From contig OZ020526.1 of NCBI GenBank assembly GCA_963971425.1, forward strand, positions 62,001 to 126,000: 64,000 nucleotides of DNA. Reading direction: 5' to 3'. Under the pieces are notes generated by a model. That model worked only from the letters and a program-made list of their open reading frames with translations, had not been told where the DNA came from and made no database searches. This stretch comes from Bryoerythrophyllum caledonicum. Lineage: Eukaryota; Streptophyta; Bryopsida; Pottiales; Pottiaceae. A program made the position numbers and the translations under genes. This document shows positions 20,385 through 30,623 of this stretch, piece after piece (within the stretch, counting starts at the first letter, position 1; each line of letters begins with the position of its first letter).

Positions 20385-22376
20385 ATGGCGGAAGGAGAAC
20401 CTTCCCGGACTACTCGTGGTACGACGACGCAACCGGCGGTTCAACACGTGGTCCCGATCATACCGACAGACCCGGAGGAGAAAGCCGTCCTCGAACACTA
20501 CCTCACCAATATGGGCTGCCGAGGGCTTCTCGACGTAGCGTGGGGCGTGAAGGATCCGAAACTGGTGGCGGAACTGCTCGGGACACCGGACAATCAGTAC
20601 GATGGCACAATCCGAGCTCACCCCGAAACCTGGGGTATTCCGGAGTGGCAGCGTACCTACTCCTTCAGTAGCGGAACCGTCAAGACAGCGGAGCGGTGCG
20701 AAGACATACTTGGGGACGAATTCACAAGGCAAGCCGACCCCAAAGAAGGCTACAGCACCGACGACCTCCGGCATCAAGACGCGCAAATTGTAGTAAGATT
20801 CTTGAACCCGATCTTTCACCCGGAGAAACCTAAACGGGTGGTGTCTAAATGGGCCACCACCATATTAGGTTCGATGAGAGAGAAATTTAGTGTAGACTGG
20901 GCCTCGCTTATGAGCGAGATGATCAACCGGATGGTTAAGGGGCTCCAGAAGTCGAAGAGGGCCGGCACCCCTCTCCCCTCGTACCTCACTCACCTCTACG
21001 CGCAACACGATGTGCTTACCCCGGACGAGCAAGACGCATACGAGTTGCTGCTGGAGAGCCAGAACTATGGAGGTCCAGAACCAGGAGACGATAACGAGGA
21101 ACCGCAGGATGTGGAGACTTCCTTGCCCGAGACAGTTCCCCAAAACCGGAAGCGGAGCAGATCTGTACCGCGGGAGTCGACACCGGGACCATCTACATCA
21201 ATTCAGCCAACGGATGAGCAACCTCCGCAAGGCCCCAGGTCCGCACCACGTGAAGGTCGCATTCCTCCGGCGGAGCCCCCGCACCTTGTTGGACTCGACG
21301 GGCCTGATCTACTGGAGCTCATCCAGCATGCAGGATGGCGTGCGGCGATCGTGTGCCAATCCGAAGCGCGATTACGAGAAGTCTTGGACGGCATCAGGAG
21401 GGAGTTGGAGGTAGAGAGGGTCGTGGACATACCGACAGCGATCCAAGAACTACAGAAGAACACACTCCGACTCCAAGCCTTAGAGATCCAGCAGGCTGCC
21501 ATCATCCGGAGTCGAGACAAGTTTGCTGCGACGTGCGACGAAACGTTTGCGGCGTTGACGGAGTCCCGAAAGAAGCTGAAGGAAGCGGAAGATCGAGCAG
21601 ACGCTTCCGCACAGGCTTTGACAGAGGTACGCGCCGCGTTAGCCTTTCCGGTTGACACGGTCAACCGAAGTCTTCTCTTCACAGATCAGCTGGAGAAGGA
21701 AGGAAGGCTGAACCGGATCCAGATCATACGGTTCTTGCACGACTACGGCAAGAAGATGGAGAAGACATGGACTCGAATGCAGGAACTGGTGGCCAACCTA
21801 CCCACTCAGGGACCGGAGAACCGAAGCACTCAAGCACCGGAGGACATTGCAGTTCGAGTCCGTATCCGGACATCTCCGGACGAATCCGGACCCCCAAACG
21901 TACACCCGGAGGTTTCCGGGAAGCAGGCGGATATCCCAACTCCGGCGGAGCCTGCTGCACCGATGACCGGCAATCCTTCCGGCAACCCAAGCCCCGGTGC
22001 TGGAAAGCACTGGACGGAGTTATTACCGGAGGTAAGTCAGGGTGAAACCCCTTCTCCCCTCCGGCCTGCACCTACTCCTCCCTCATCAGGTCGCCGGAAG
22101 TCTACTCCACCACTTGCTAGGTGTTTGGCGACGGATCCTCCTAGTCCCGGAGCCGAATTCCAAGGCTTTGCTGAAGCTCCGGAGACCATTGTGGTGGATT
22201 CCACCTCCGAACCCCCTCCACCGGCAGCATCACAGCCTCCAACTTCCGGAGCCGGATCACAAGACCTTCCGGCATCTTCTACTCCCCAGCGAAGGAGGGC
22301 CGGCAAGGCGAAGGCAGAGGCATCTACGAGACGTACCAGTCCAAGATTCAAGAACGTTGGATCACCCCCTTAGATA
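20385..22376 (+). CDS. Intact extra ORF (aORF-like), antisense to element A
   Basis: An uninterrupted frame of 663 codons. Residues ~1-230 form a globular region containing GCRGLLDVAW, DAQIVVRFLNPIFHP and LTPDEQDAYELLLESQ. Residues ~230-320 are an acidic and Pro-rich linker. Residues ~320-480 are a long Glu/Arg/Leu/Ala-rich coiled coil. The rest is Pro/Ser/Thr-rich with a basic end. The broken extra ORF of element A (836-4837) has the same overall plan. Antisense additional ORFs are known in Retand-type Tat elements, usually between pol and the 3' LTR; here it lies between the 5' LTR and gag. Function unknown. Alternative: it belongs to another retroelement joined here by recombination or misassembly. 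Codons are GC-rich with many TCCGGA and CCGGA motifs, unlike its neighbours. Confidence 0.6.
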
Positions 22377-23700
22377 GGTTAGATTTAGGAGTAGTAGTAG
22401 CTTAGGGATCGGAATTAGGTAGCGATTAACGATGGGGCCCAGAGTTGCACCTGGCTACTCAATCCGGAAACTAAGCCTTCCGGAAACTTAGGACCTTTCC
22501 GGAATTTTGCGTACTTTTCGGATGTCCGGAAACCGGACCCGGGAAAATAGGATCTAAGATTCTCTTTCCCGGATTTTTCGGGATAAGATCCTTAACTTTA
22601 GGGATAAGATCCTCCGGATTTCTTGCAGATAGGATAAGCCTTAATTTAGGAACTATTCTTGTACTTAGTAGATGGGTTTGAAAAACTCAAGACCTTGTTT
22701 TCTTTTCCTCTACGTTGAATATATTTCAGAGCTTTTCTAGAATTGCTACCTAGTATTTGTGAAGAGAGTATTTTACGTGTGAGGTTCAAGGTCCGTTGCG
22801 GTAGAAAGTTTTGTGCAAGTTTCTTCAAAGAGAAGGATGTGTTGTTGTGCTAAGGAGTGAACCGGTTTGGATATTCAGTAGGGGAGTGTCCGGAACAACT
22901 GAAGGAAGTTGCAGAGGTGTTCCTGGTCACCTTCAGAGTCCGGAAGAACCAGGAGGGGAAGAGATATATTGCAGAGGTGTTCCTGGTAGTCTCTAGGGCA
23001 CAAAACAGTCCGTGTGAACCCGAATTCCGGTCCAGAACCGGAGTTTACCCCCTCGATAGGAAAAACCTACTATGTGATTCTAGAAGGTGTCCTTCCAAGT
23101 AGAACTCTATCCCTATCCTTGTAGAGCTACAAAACTGCTACCGGAACGTCGTTGTAGTCCGGCCGTGCCTTTGTGCGACCGCATCCGGAAGGCCTTCCAG
23201 ATGTCGTGAGAGTTACGTCTAGGACCAACACCCTATCACAGGTTAGTAGATTAGAGGAAGAGTGATTGTCCGGTCACTATAAACTTCGAGGCAGTGGGTG
23301 TCTAGCCACTTAAAGTTACAAGGCAGTGGGGAATCCGGCCACTTACACAAAATAGGATCAGTGGTCTTCCGGTCACTCGTTTAAACCTTCTGGAATCCAC
23401 TCTGAGGGGGAACAGAGGTAAAACAAACTACCCTCCACGTTTCCGGAAATCCTTTCCGGAAATAACTATGAAACCTTCCGGAATCTAGATCCGGAAAGTT
23501 TTACTTGGGTCTTGGAATCCGGAAAGATCCGGATCATCACTGACTAGATTGACTAACCTAGGTGATGAATAAACTAGTGATTTTGGGGTTAATTTGAAAG
23601 GATAACTAGATCTCTATGGGAACGAAACCGGAGTGGTTTACTTTGGAAGCAATAAGTGACGATTGAGTGCCTTCCGGAGGAATATTGACTCTGCAAACTA
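22377..23700. other. Non-coding region dense in TTCCGGAA palindromes
   Basis: No ORF of note. TCCGGA and TTCCGGAA recur many times, for example around 22440-22640 and 23440-23560. It also has short repeats of the type GCAGTGGGTGTCTAGCCACT (23290-23345). It lies between the antisense ORF and the tandem repeats next to the LTR, and could be leader or 3' untranslated sequence. Confidence 0.6.
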
Positions 23701-23711
23701 CGACAGATTTC

Positions 23712-23900
23712 CTCAGGGTATCTTCTGGACTTCACTCCAGATGGGTATCAACAGGGTATCCTCCAGACTTCACTCCAGCAGGATATCGACAGAGTATCCT
23801 CTAGGCTGCACTCCAGCAGAGTATCGACAGGGTATTCTCCAGACTTTACTCCAGCAGAGTATCGATAGGGTATTCTCCAGACTTCACTCCAACAAGGTAT
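23712..23900. repeat. 38-bp tandem repeat
   Basis: About five imperfect copies of a 38-bp unit containing CTCCAGACTTCACTCCAGCA and AGTATCGACAGGGTAT. No coding potential beyond the repeat itself. Confidence 0.85.
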
Positions 23901-23925
23901 GAGGCGGGTATATGCCGGACTGCCT

Positions 23926-24080
23926 CTATCGGTGGCTGTCTATGCTGTCTGTGGCTGTCTGTGGCTGTCTGTGTCTGTCTGGAGTTGTCTGTCTCTGTCT
24001 GTCAGTGTGTATCTGTAGCTGTCTGTCTGTGTCTGTCCGGGTGTGTCTGCAACTGTCTGTGTCTGTGCGCAGCTGTATAT
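23926..24080. repeat. TGTCTG-type microsatellite
   Basis: A degenerate run of TGTCTG, TGGCTG and related hexamers lies between the 38-bp repeats and the LTR. Confidence 0.85.
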
Positions 24081-24173
24081 ACCGTTATATTACCGCTTGA
24101 TGAACCACCGTTTGCTACTCTCCAGTAGACTGTGATCTTGCGCTGCGGGTCAACAAGAGCCACTTGATCCGAA

Positions 24174-24191
24174 CTTATGCATGGTCGCCAA
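24174..24191 (-). other. Candidate primer-binding site of element A
   Basis: On the minus strand the bases after the LTR end read TTGGCGACCATGCATAAG. The position fits a primer-binding site. Only the first ~8 bases resemble a usual TGGCG-type tRNA complement; the rest does not look like a tRNA T arm. It may be decayed or use a partial match. Confidence 0.35.
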
Positions 24192-25058
24192 TGTTAAAGG
24201 GATATTTCACCTCAAGGTCGAATGAACAATTATCTCTACGCTCATTCAAACTACAGTTCAGGGCAATAAGACAAAAGTCCCGATCCGGACCTTTACTGAG
24301 TCCAAAACTCCAGAATTGATCTAGATCTGAATCTAGATCTCAGTCTAGAGTTAGTTAGAATTGCGTTTCTGTTGTTTTGCTTAAGTTTAACTCACAGATC
24401 TGAAGTTTCCGCACTCAATCACAGCAAATCAGACAACCCACAACAATTCGGGACTTGATTCTAACTCTTAAGTGCAGAAATGATATTGGGTTTAGTAGAT
24501 CGGCATAGATCTATATCAGATCTAGTGTTTTCAAGCCGAATCTCTAATACCCACAACCAAATGGAACTCCAAATGATCTTCTAACTACGAGATCTTACTC
24601 ACACATTCAAACCCTCACACAAACACACCGTAGATAGTAGCAAAGCCTTGCTTTACTTCCTCAAACGTTTATAAACCTCTTCCATACTCCATACAACTCA
24701 AGATCCACACAATACGTCCACTTCCTAGCTCTCTAACTCCACTTCTACAATCTGGTCTAACACACCAAGAGCTCCACACACCCACACCAAGAGAGAAGAA
24801 GAACCAAATCCCCCAAGGAGTGGCTCTCTAACCCCTCCAAACCCTAATTCTCCATAATGAATGAGAGCTGTCCGGATGGATGACATCCATGTCCGGACAG
24901 TTTCATCCAAAATCTGGACAGTTCATCCAAAGTCCCGACTGGACAGTTTCATCCACTGCCCAGATTCATCCACTGGTTTACTTTCTAACCATAACTACTT
25001 AATAACTTCGAAAAATTACTACCTGGAGCTCATAAGAAGCCTAAATCCCCGGTTAACA
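24192..25058 (-). repeat. 5' LTR of element A copy 1 (full, 867 bp)
   Basis: It starts TGTTAACCGG and ends TTTAACA in element orientation, with TGTTAA/TTAACA terminal inverted repeats. It matches the left LTR (1-706) with about seven differences. On its outer side it abuts coding-like sequence of a zinc-finger exon. The target duplication cannot be tested because the other outer flank lies before the window. Confidence 0.88.
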
Positions 25059-25527
25059 TACCTCAAACTAGAGCTGTATACGCGGCTGTTGTAGAGGGAG
25101 GACGTCCTGCAAAAACAGGCCGAAGACTTGGGCAAGCAGATGGAGATCCTTAGTGTTGGAGGCGCGGGGTTGGCAGTATATCCACAACCCATGGTATACG
25201 GGGAGGAAATTGGAGGAGGCATATCTAACACGGTGACATATAAAAGTTGTGTCTTGTGCGATCTCCCCTTTCCACATTCGGACGTGGTGCTCTGTAGTTG
25301 CCACCACGCGTATCACCCTTGGTGCGCCCGCGTGTGGTTTACAAAGAACTTTAAATGTGCCGTAAAAGATTGCGCGGTAGTGCATCCTGACTGGTACGCA
25401 AGTCATGGGTTTGGGGAGCTTCCAAAGGAGCTGCAAGACCGGACACAATTCCTGGACGTTGGAGTTTCTAGACTACTGGCAATCTCGTCAAGAACTATTG
25501 CTGCCAAGGAATCACACCCAGAAATTG
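25059..25527 (+). pseudogene. Zinc-finger (RING/PHD-like) exon cut by element A
   Basis: The frame is coding-like from the LTR edge: a short amphipathic stretch, a TAG at 25092-25094, then an open frame with a heptad-like segment. A Cys/His cluster follows: CVLC, then CSCHHAYHPWC, then CAVKDC. The spacing suggests a RING- or PHD-like treble-clef fold. A good donor (ATTG|GTGAGTG) ends the exon at 25527. The LTR removes whatever lay upstream. It could be the first surviving exon of the SUVR-like gene or the remnant of a separate gene; I cannot decide. The finger family is not one I can name. Confidence 0.5.
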
Positions 25528-26400
25528 GTGAGTGCCTTACTTGTGTGATGTATAATTTTAGATGCACTCTACTGTGGCAAACCCATCTACTTCATGGTAT
25601 GTTGCAATGTCCACTTTTGTGTGCCAACACTTTGTTTTGTATACACCTTAGTATTATTTTGGTGTTGTGCAATAGAGTGTGTCATACTTGCGCGGCATAG
25701 TACACGAGCCTCTTCCCCTAGGTACAATTTTTTTTGATAATATGGTGCGTACTGATGGTCCTTCTATGTTTTTTACTTCATCCACAGTTTACATGTCGTA
25801 TGTGTTAGTATGTTTGGTGTTCATATTACTAAGGACCTCAAGCTTAACATACCACTAGTGCCTCGTACTGTTCAGTGTTGTTACTTGTAGTATGATGTTT
25901 TGTTCCAGAAGAGTTTGTCTCACTGTTGGTGAGTCCTTTGCAATTTCAAGTTCTTCAATAACAGTCTATGTATCTATGCTAGGTAGTATATTCTATAGTC
26001 ATTAGATATAATGTTGTGTTGTGAAGACCAATTGGAGTGCTTGTTGTATCTTCCGCTTTTGTGCTACACAAATCACGTTCTCTTTGTCCTTTGAGGTAGT
26101 ACTTTATATTGTTCATTCTGTCCAATATAGAGTTAGGAAGTTCCTTGTTATTCTGCGCAGCATACATTTTGAAGTATACTGTACTATGATAGAAGTTCAT
26201 GTATTATATTGTGTACTACTTCTAGTGATTTTTAGAACTATTTGTACGTTTCTGTTGTCCATTTAGAGAAGTACTAGTATGTTGTATTGTCTGCAATATA
26301 TAAATATACTAAGTATGAGTACGTGAGATACTTATAATACAAAATATCTCACAAGAGACTGTTATGGCAGGTTCGTCCCATCCACGCCATAGTCCAGCTT
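25528..26400 (+). other. AT-rich presumed intron or intergenic region
   Basis: T-rich, low-complexity plus-strand sequence with no supported ORF. It follows a good donor site and precedes the basic N-terminal region of the SUVR-like gene. It has the character of an intron or a promoter region. Open frames on the other strand here are shadows. Confidence 0.4.
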
Positions 26401-26435
26401 CGACGGCGGCCGACACATGTAGTATTGGATAGACC

Positions 26436-27245
26436 AACCAGACAAAGGTTACGAGCCGCGACATCAAATTGTCTTTAGATTTGGGTGGTAGTGGCATAGA
26501 AAATAGCCATGCGTGGAATGCGGCCCAGTTGCCACAGTCACTATCGCAATGTGAGGTGGGAGAAGAAGATGACTGTATGCTTGTTTCTCCACCTCTGTTG
26601 CCCAAGCAATTAGGTTTTGATAGTTGTCGTGGTTCCAATGCACACGACTTGCCAAAGCCAGATGCTACAGCAACTACTCGGAAACTGCAATTGGCAAATG
26701 AAAAGCCAGATGAATTCCCTACAGTGTAGAGGGTATCCCACGCGAGCACTTCCGAAGGGTCGGTGTCAACAGACGTGCAGAGCTCCTCACCATTGAATGC
26801 TGTGGGGTCTAGCCCGCCTCTCATTGACGTAGCGGCCACGGTCGCACTGTTACCCTCCAAGGTATGTGACCCACCCGCCGCAGTCGCTTTGTCACCTGGC
26901 CCAATAGAGACGTCGCCTGTTAGAGGTCATCCCTGTGCATCCAATGGCAAGTCTGTGCCTTCAACTGATGTTGCAACGCCAGCAAAGAAACACCATGTAG
27001 CGACGGCTGTTGCAACGCCGGAGAAGAAACGAGCAGCGGCTGATGTTGGAACGCCACTCAAGAAACTTGCAGTGAGTGCTGTTGTAACGCCAGCGAGGAC
27101 AAGATTAGCGACTGGTATTGCAACGCCGGCAAATAAAAAATCTGTGACTGCTGTTGCAACGCCGGCAAAGAAACAAGCAGCGGCAAGTAAGGCGAAAGCT
27201 CCCTTGGACGATGGTGCGGCGGAATCAGGGTCCCGGGCTAATTGA
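26436..27245 (+). CDS. Probable N-terminal exon(s) of SUVR-like gene, with TPxKK repeats
   Basis: Two open pieces in one frame are separated by a TAG at 26727-26729. That TAG may be the end of an intron, since CTACAGTGTAG just before it reads as an acceptor. The second piece contains six repeats of the form V-x-T-P-x-K-K or variants (about 26965-27175), spaced 13-16 residues apart. This is like the SPKK-type minor-groove binding repeats of histone H1 tails. A possible donor (GCAA|GTAAGG) lies at 27186-27187. Membership in the methyltransferase gene is inferred from strand and proximity. The SUVR N-terminal WIYLD domain is not visible here. Confidence 0.4.
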
Positions 27246-27392
27246 GACGTCAAATCCAATGAGGCATCGCCGACCAAAGAACGTACGTTCATGGGTGATT
27301 GCAATAACTTTGCATAATCTTTGTGAATTACTTGCCTGCGTCATGACGTGACTTTACAATCCTTGACGTGGTCAATTTTTGTTTGGGGGGCA

Positions 27393-27791
27393 GCAAGTGT
27401 AGAAACTGAAGTTGGTTCTGAAGGGCGAGATGGGGAAGATATGCACTTTGAGGAAGCTAAGGGAGTCGAGGAGTATCAGCAAAGGTTGGTTGGGTTGAAG
27501 CCGAAGAAGGTGAAAAGGACCATTGTTAAAGTGAAGGAAGTCTCTAACACTATTGTTGATGCTAACAGCTCTGAGAAAGAATGTACCACTCGGACCACGG
27601 GGAAAGCCAAGGAGAAAATGAGGACGCGACAAGATGGGCCAAGCGAGAGCCAGGCCAAGACATGTCTTGTGAAGAAGGCCGTTGGAAAGAGAAAGAGACA
27701 CGGAGCTGCAGATGGTGAGGATGTAGACGCCATTGAAGTTAATGAGGTGAAGGCTGGAAAGGTAAAACGGTCAACTAGGAGATGGTTGTAG
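27393..27791 (+). CDS. Probable basic/acidic exon of SUVR-like gene
   Basis: An open frame begins just after a pyrimidine/G-rich acceptor (GGGGGGCAG|CAAG near 27392). It is rich in Lys, Glu and Val (KPKKVKRTIVKVKEV, KRKRHGAADGE) and probably nuclear. It could end at a donor around GGTGAGGAT (about 27715), or run to its stop at 27789-27791 if unspliced. No domain is recognised. It lies 670 bases upstream of the first catalytic exon in the same orientation. Confidence 0.4.
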   Translation, partial: ASVETEVGSEGRDGEDMHFEEAKGVEEYQQRLVGLKPKKVKRTIVKVKEVSNTIVDANSSEKECTTRTTGKAKEKMRTRQDGPSESQAKTCLVKKAVGKRKRHGAADGEDVDAIEVNEVKAGKVKRSTRRWL

Positions 27792-28460
27792 TCCAGGTGG
27801 AGAAGTATTTGAGGATTATTTTAGCTGAAGTAGGCACTGTTTGGTAGGGCGTTTTCTTCCATGTTTTTGCCTTTAAATTTGTTGACTAGTGATGCAACTC
27901 TATGTTGTCAAAGTGGAATGAATATGTATCGTTTCCACTTTGCTTTTGATAACGTAACTTTTGTAAGCCGCTTCATGTTTTCAAAGCGAGACAATTGTGT
28001 TTTGCTTCCACTTTGCTTTTGGAGACATAACTTCGGTATGCCAATTTGTGCGGTATAGAACTCGTAAGTTTCTCTTCACACTCAATCCTATAGGACTCCT
28101 GTTTCTATTATGGTTTGATTGTGATATATGGCAAGTAGCAGTCGTTTGCAATGGGCTATGTAAATTACAAGGTTTAGGATAGAGTGCGTTGTATTGCAGT
28201 GGATCAACAGTTCTATACAGTCGATTGCTTTAGAGTCACATGCGGTATACTATGCGGTATACAGTGAAGAGAAGGAGACTATGTTATACGGTATATTGCA
28301 TGGTATTCCACCATGATATATAGTGCATTACAGTATACCAAGTAACATTCAAGTATAGGTCCATGATATGTTCTTCCATTCGTATCTTTGAATAATGTTG
28401 TTCAATTCATGGGTATCCCTGACTCATTATATACTGCCTAATTTTTGTTTGTGCCTGTAG

Positions 28461-29909
28461 GATGTGAAACTCTTCTGCCAATGTTCTGATTTATTGAATG
28501 GTGCGGAAAGAGTCTCCATTGAAGTGGTTCTTAGGGAAGGCTCATGCACAAACCCACACAAGTTCAAGTATATCACAAGAAATTCACTTCCTCAGCTTCT
28601 TTCTGTGGAGCACAACATATCCTCTAAACGAGGTAATGGTTGCAAGAGATGTGTGTTATCATGCAAGACAAAGAAGCGGAATAAGTGCAAGTGCGCTTAT
28701 TTCGCAGCAGGTTGTGCGTTGTATGGGACGGATGGGCTCCTTCATGAGCACTACGTGGATACGGTGAGTAATTTCAAAGTTAATGTTCCAATTTAAGATC
28801 AATATTGACGTATCCATTGACGTGATCCCTATTTTTGCTTCTGTAATGTGTAAAGTTTTAGTAAAAAAAACATGACATTTTAGGCCTTGCAGGCTTTGAG
28901 GGAGACTTTCCCATTGGATGACGATTTATATGAGTATTGTGAGAGTGTCGGCTGCTCTAATACTACAGAAGGACGGTGTGTTGGCCATATAACTCGAACT
29001 TTTGTAAAAGAGTGTGGCCCATTCTGCCCATGCAATTCCACTTGTTTTAATCGTGTGGTGCAAAATGGATTGACAAGGAAACTGCAGGTCTAAACTCTCA
29101 GTTGTACCCCAAAACCAATCCCTGATATGTTGAACCCCATTGCTAACTCTTGCTTCACATCTCCTAAGAACTTTCATCAGAAAAATGAGATTTTGATAGT
29201 TCGCTCCACAATTTTTGCAGGTATATTGGGTATGTAACGAAAAAGGTTGGGGCATTAGGACCTTGGAGGACTTGCCCGTTGGCGCCTTTGTCTTTGAGTT
29301 TGTGGGGGAGGTTTTATCCAATTTGGAGTTGGATAAGCGAAAGCATTCTGATGGGAAGTTTGCATTGAATTTGGATGTTGATTGGAGATTGGAAGATCAG
29401 CTGAGCGATGCAGATTGTCTATCGGTGGATGCGACGAGAAGTGGAAATATTGCGAGATTCCTTAACCACAGGTTCCTAAACTTCTTCCTTTCCATGTAAA
29501 CAATGCAATTAGAGTGGTTTCATTTATATTAGAGCATTCTATATTAACTCCATTGCCTTTGATTCATTGTGTGGTCCAGGTGTTATGATGCAAATTTGCT
29601 GCAGATTCCTGTCATCATAGAAATGCATTTGAGGGGCTACTATCACGTAAGCGAATCCATGATATGTAGTCAAGACATCCACTTTGTCAATAAGGAACTT
29701 GGTGCAAGTTTTCATGTTTGATGATAAAAACTGACTCAACTTTCATTTGCTCACAGGTGGCATTTTTTATGAACCAGCATGTGCGAACGGGGGAGGAGCT
29801 CACATGGGACTATGGGATTGACTTTGAGGATACACGGAATGAGGTTCCCGGTTTTGCTTGTAGTTGTGGAAGCGAACTATGTCGCGACAAAAAGACCCGC
29901 CAACATTAG
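28461..29909 (+). CDS. SUVR-like histone H3K9 methyltransferase, catalytic exons
   Basis: Five exons with consistent phases: 28461-28763, 28884-29087, 29221-29471, 29580-29646 and 29757-29909. The first two give a pre-SET region with Cys clusters (CKRCVLSC, CKCAYFAAGC, KECGPFCPCNSTCFNRVVQ). Exon 3 starts SET with KGWGIRTLEDLPVGAFVFEFVGE and ends at the RFLNH motif; exon 4 adds RCYDANL. Exon 5 has ELTWDYG and a post-SET CSCGSELCRD zinc site. The order and motifs match plant SUVR1/2/4-type enzymes, which methylate H3K9 and act in silencing. Most introns begin GT and end AG; donor 29088 (GTCTAA) is weak. All catalytic motifs are present and no stop interrupts them, so this may be functional. N-terminal exons probably lie at 26436-27791. 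Confidence 0.85.
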
Positions 29910-30623
29910 ACCAATTACAATGTATACTACAAATCTTTACAGTTGTACTTAATCCAGTTTGTAAAAAACTACAATTGCTAGAATTTTTTGCTAACATTGA
30001 GATTATTCAAAAATACTTATTCTCTTCCTCATAAAACGTAGATATATTTAAGTTTTTCACTTTTTTTGTTTTCTACTATAATATGTGGTAACCCTCTTTT
30101 TATTGACCAATCATATTGTCATTCTAAATAATATCAAGTTTGCAATAAAATAGAACGTTATGCACACCCCATTGAACGAACCCTGCCATTCATACCATAG
30201 GGTCGTGTACCATCTCAATATACATACTAACAAGCTCTGAAACATACCGGAAGTTGGGTAAACATACAATGCAGTATACGAAAAGCTACTATGATAGCGC
30301 ATTTTATATTCTAGGTGTTCCTAAAGGCTAAACTGTGGTATCTATAGGATTTACATGGTATGTTTGCACACCTTCAATATATATCATAAGAACCTAATAT
30401 CCTCATAGTCTATATACTTGGGAGTATTGAGAACAAAACATGCAGTATAAATATAATAGTGTATGAAAGCGGCCTACTAGGTTGTCCACTTTGTAGTTTT
30501 AGACCACCTTCACATGTGTTTTGGTTTATAAACACGCAAATGTACAAGACACACTGCTGGTCCTTGCAATCTATTTAGCCAAGATTGATTAAACAATGAT
30601 ATTTTGGCATATCGTATGAAAAC
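29910..30623. other. AT-rich intergenic region between convergent genes
   Basis: No ORF of note. It must hold the 3' ends of both the SUVR-like gene (+) and the DDE-like gene (-). AT-rich with several TATA/AATAAA-like words, none of which I can assign. Confidence 0.5.

Larger units (their letters stand above)
1..25058 (-). mobile_element. Ty3/gypsy element A, copy 1 (degenerate, with nested insertions)
   Basis: Direct repeats at the two ends are colinear with a constant offset of 24352 bases and differ at about seven positions by eye. A polypurine tract adjoins the left repeat, so the element runs on the minus strand, with its 3' LTR at the left window edge and its 5' LTR at 24192-25058. Order on the minus strand is gag, protease, RT-RNase H, integrase, then an extra ORF, which is the Ty3/gypsy order. 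Every coding segment has stops or frameshifts. Two solo LTRs and a hAT transposon lie inside. The part from the hAT to the right LTR may not belong to the same insertion, because the hAT flanks do not match. Confidence 0.75.

Noticed and set aside
26309-26860. 183-residue ORF on the minus strand in the gene island
   Set aside because: It overlaps the plus-strand N-terminal exon region, has no domain or splice support, and looks like a shadow.
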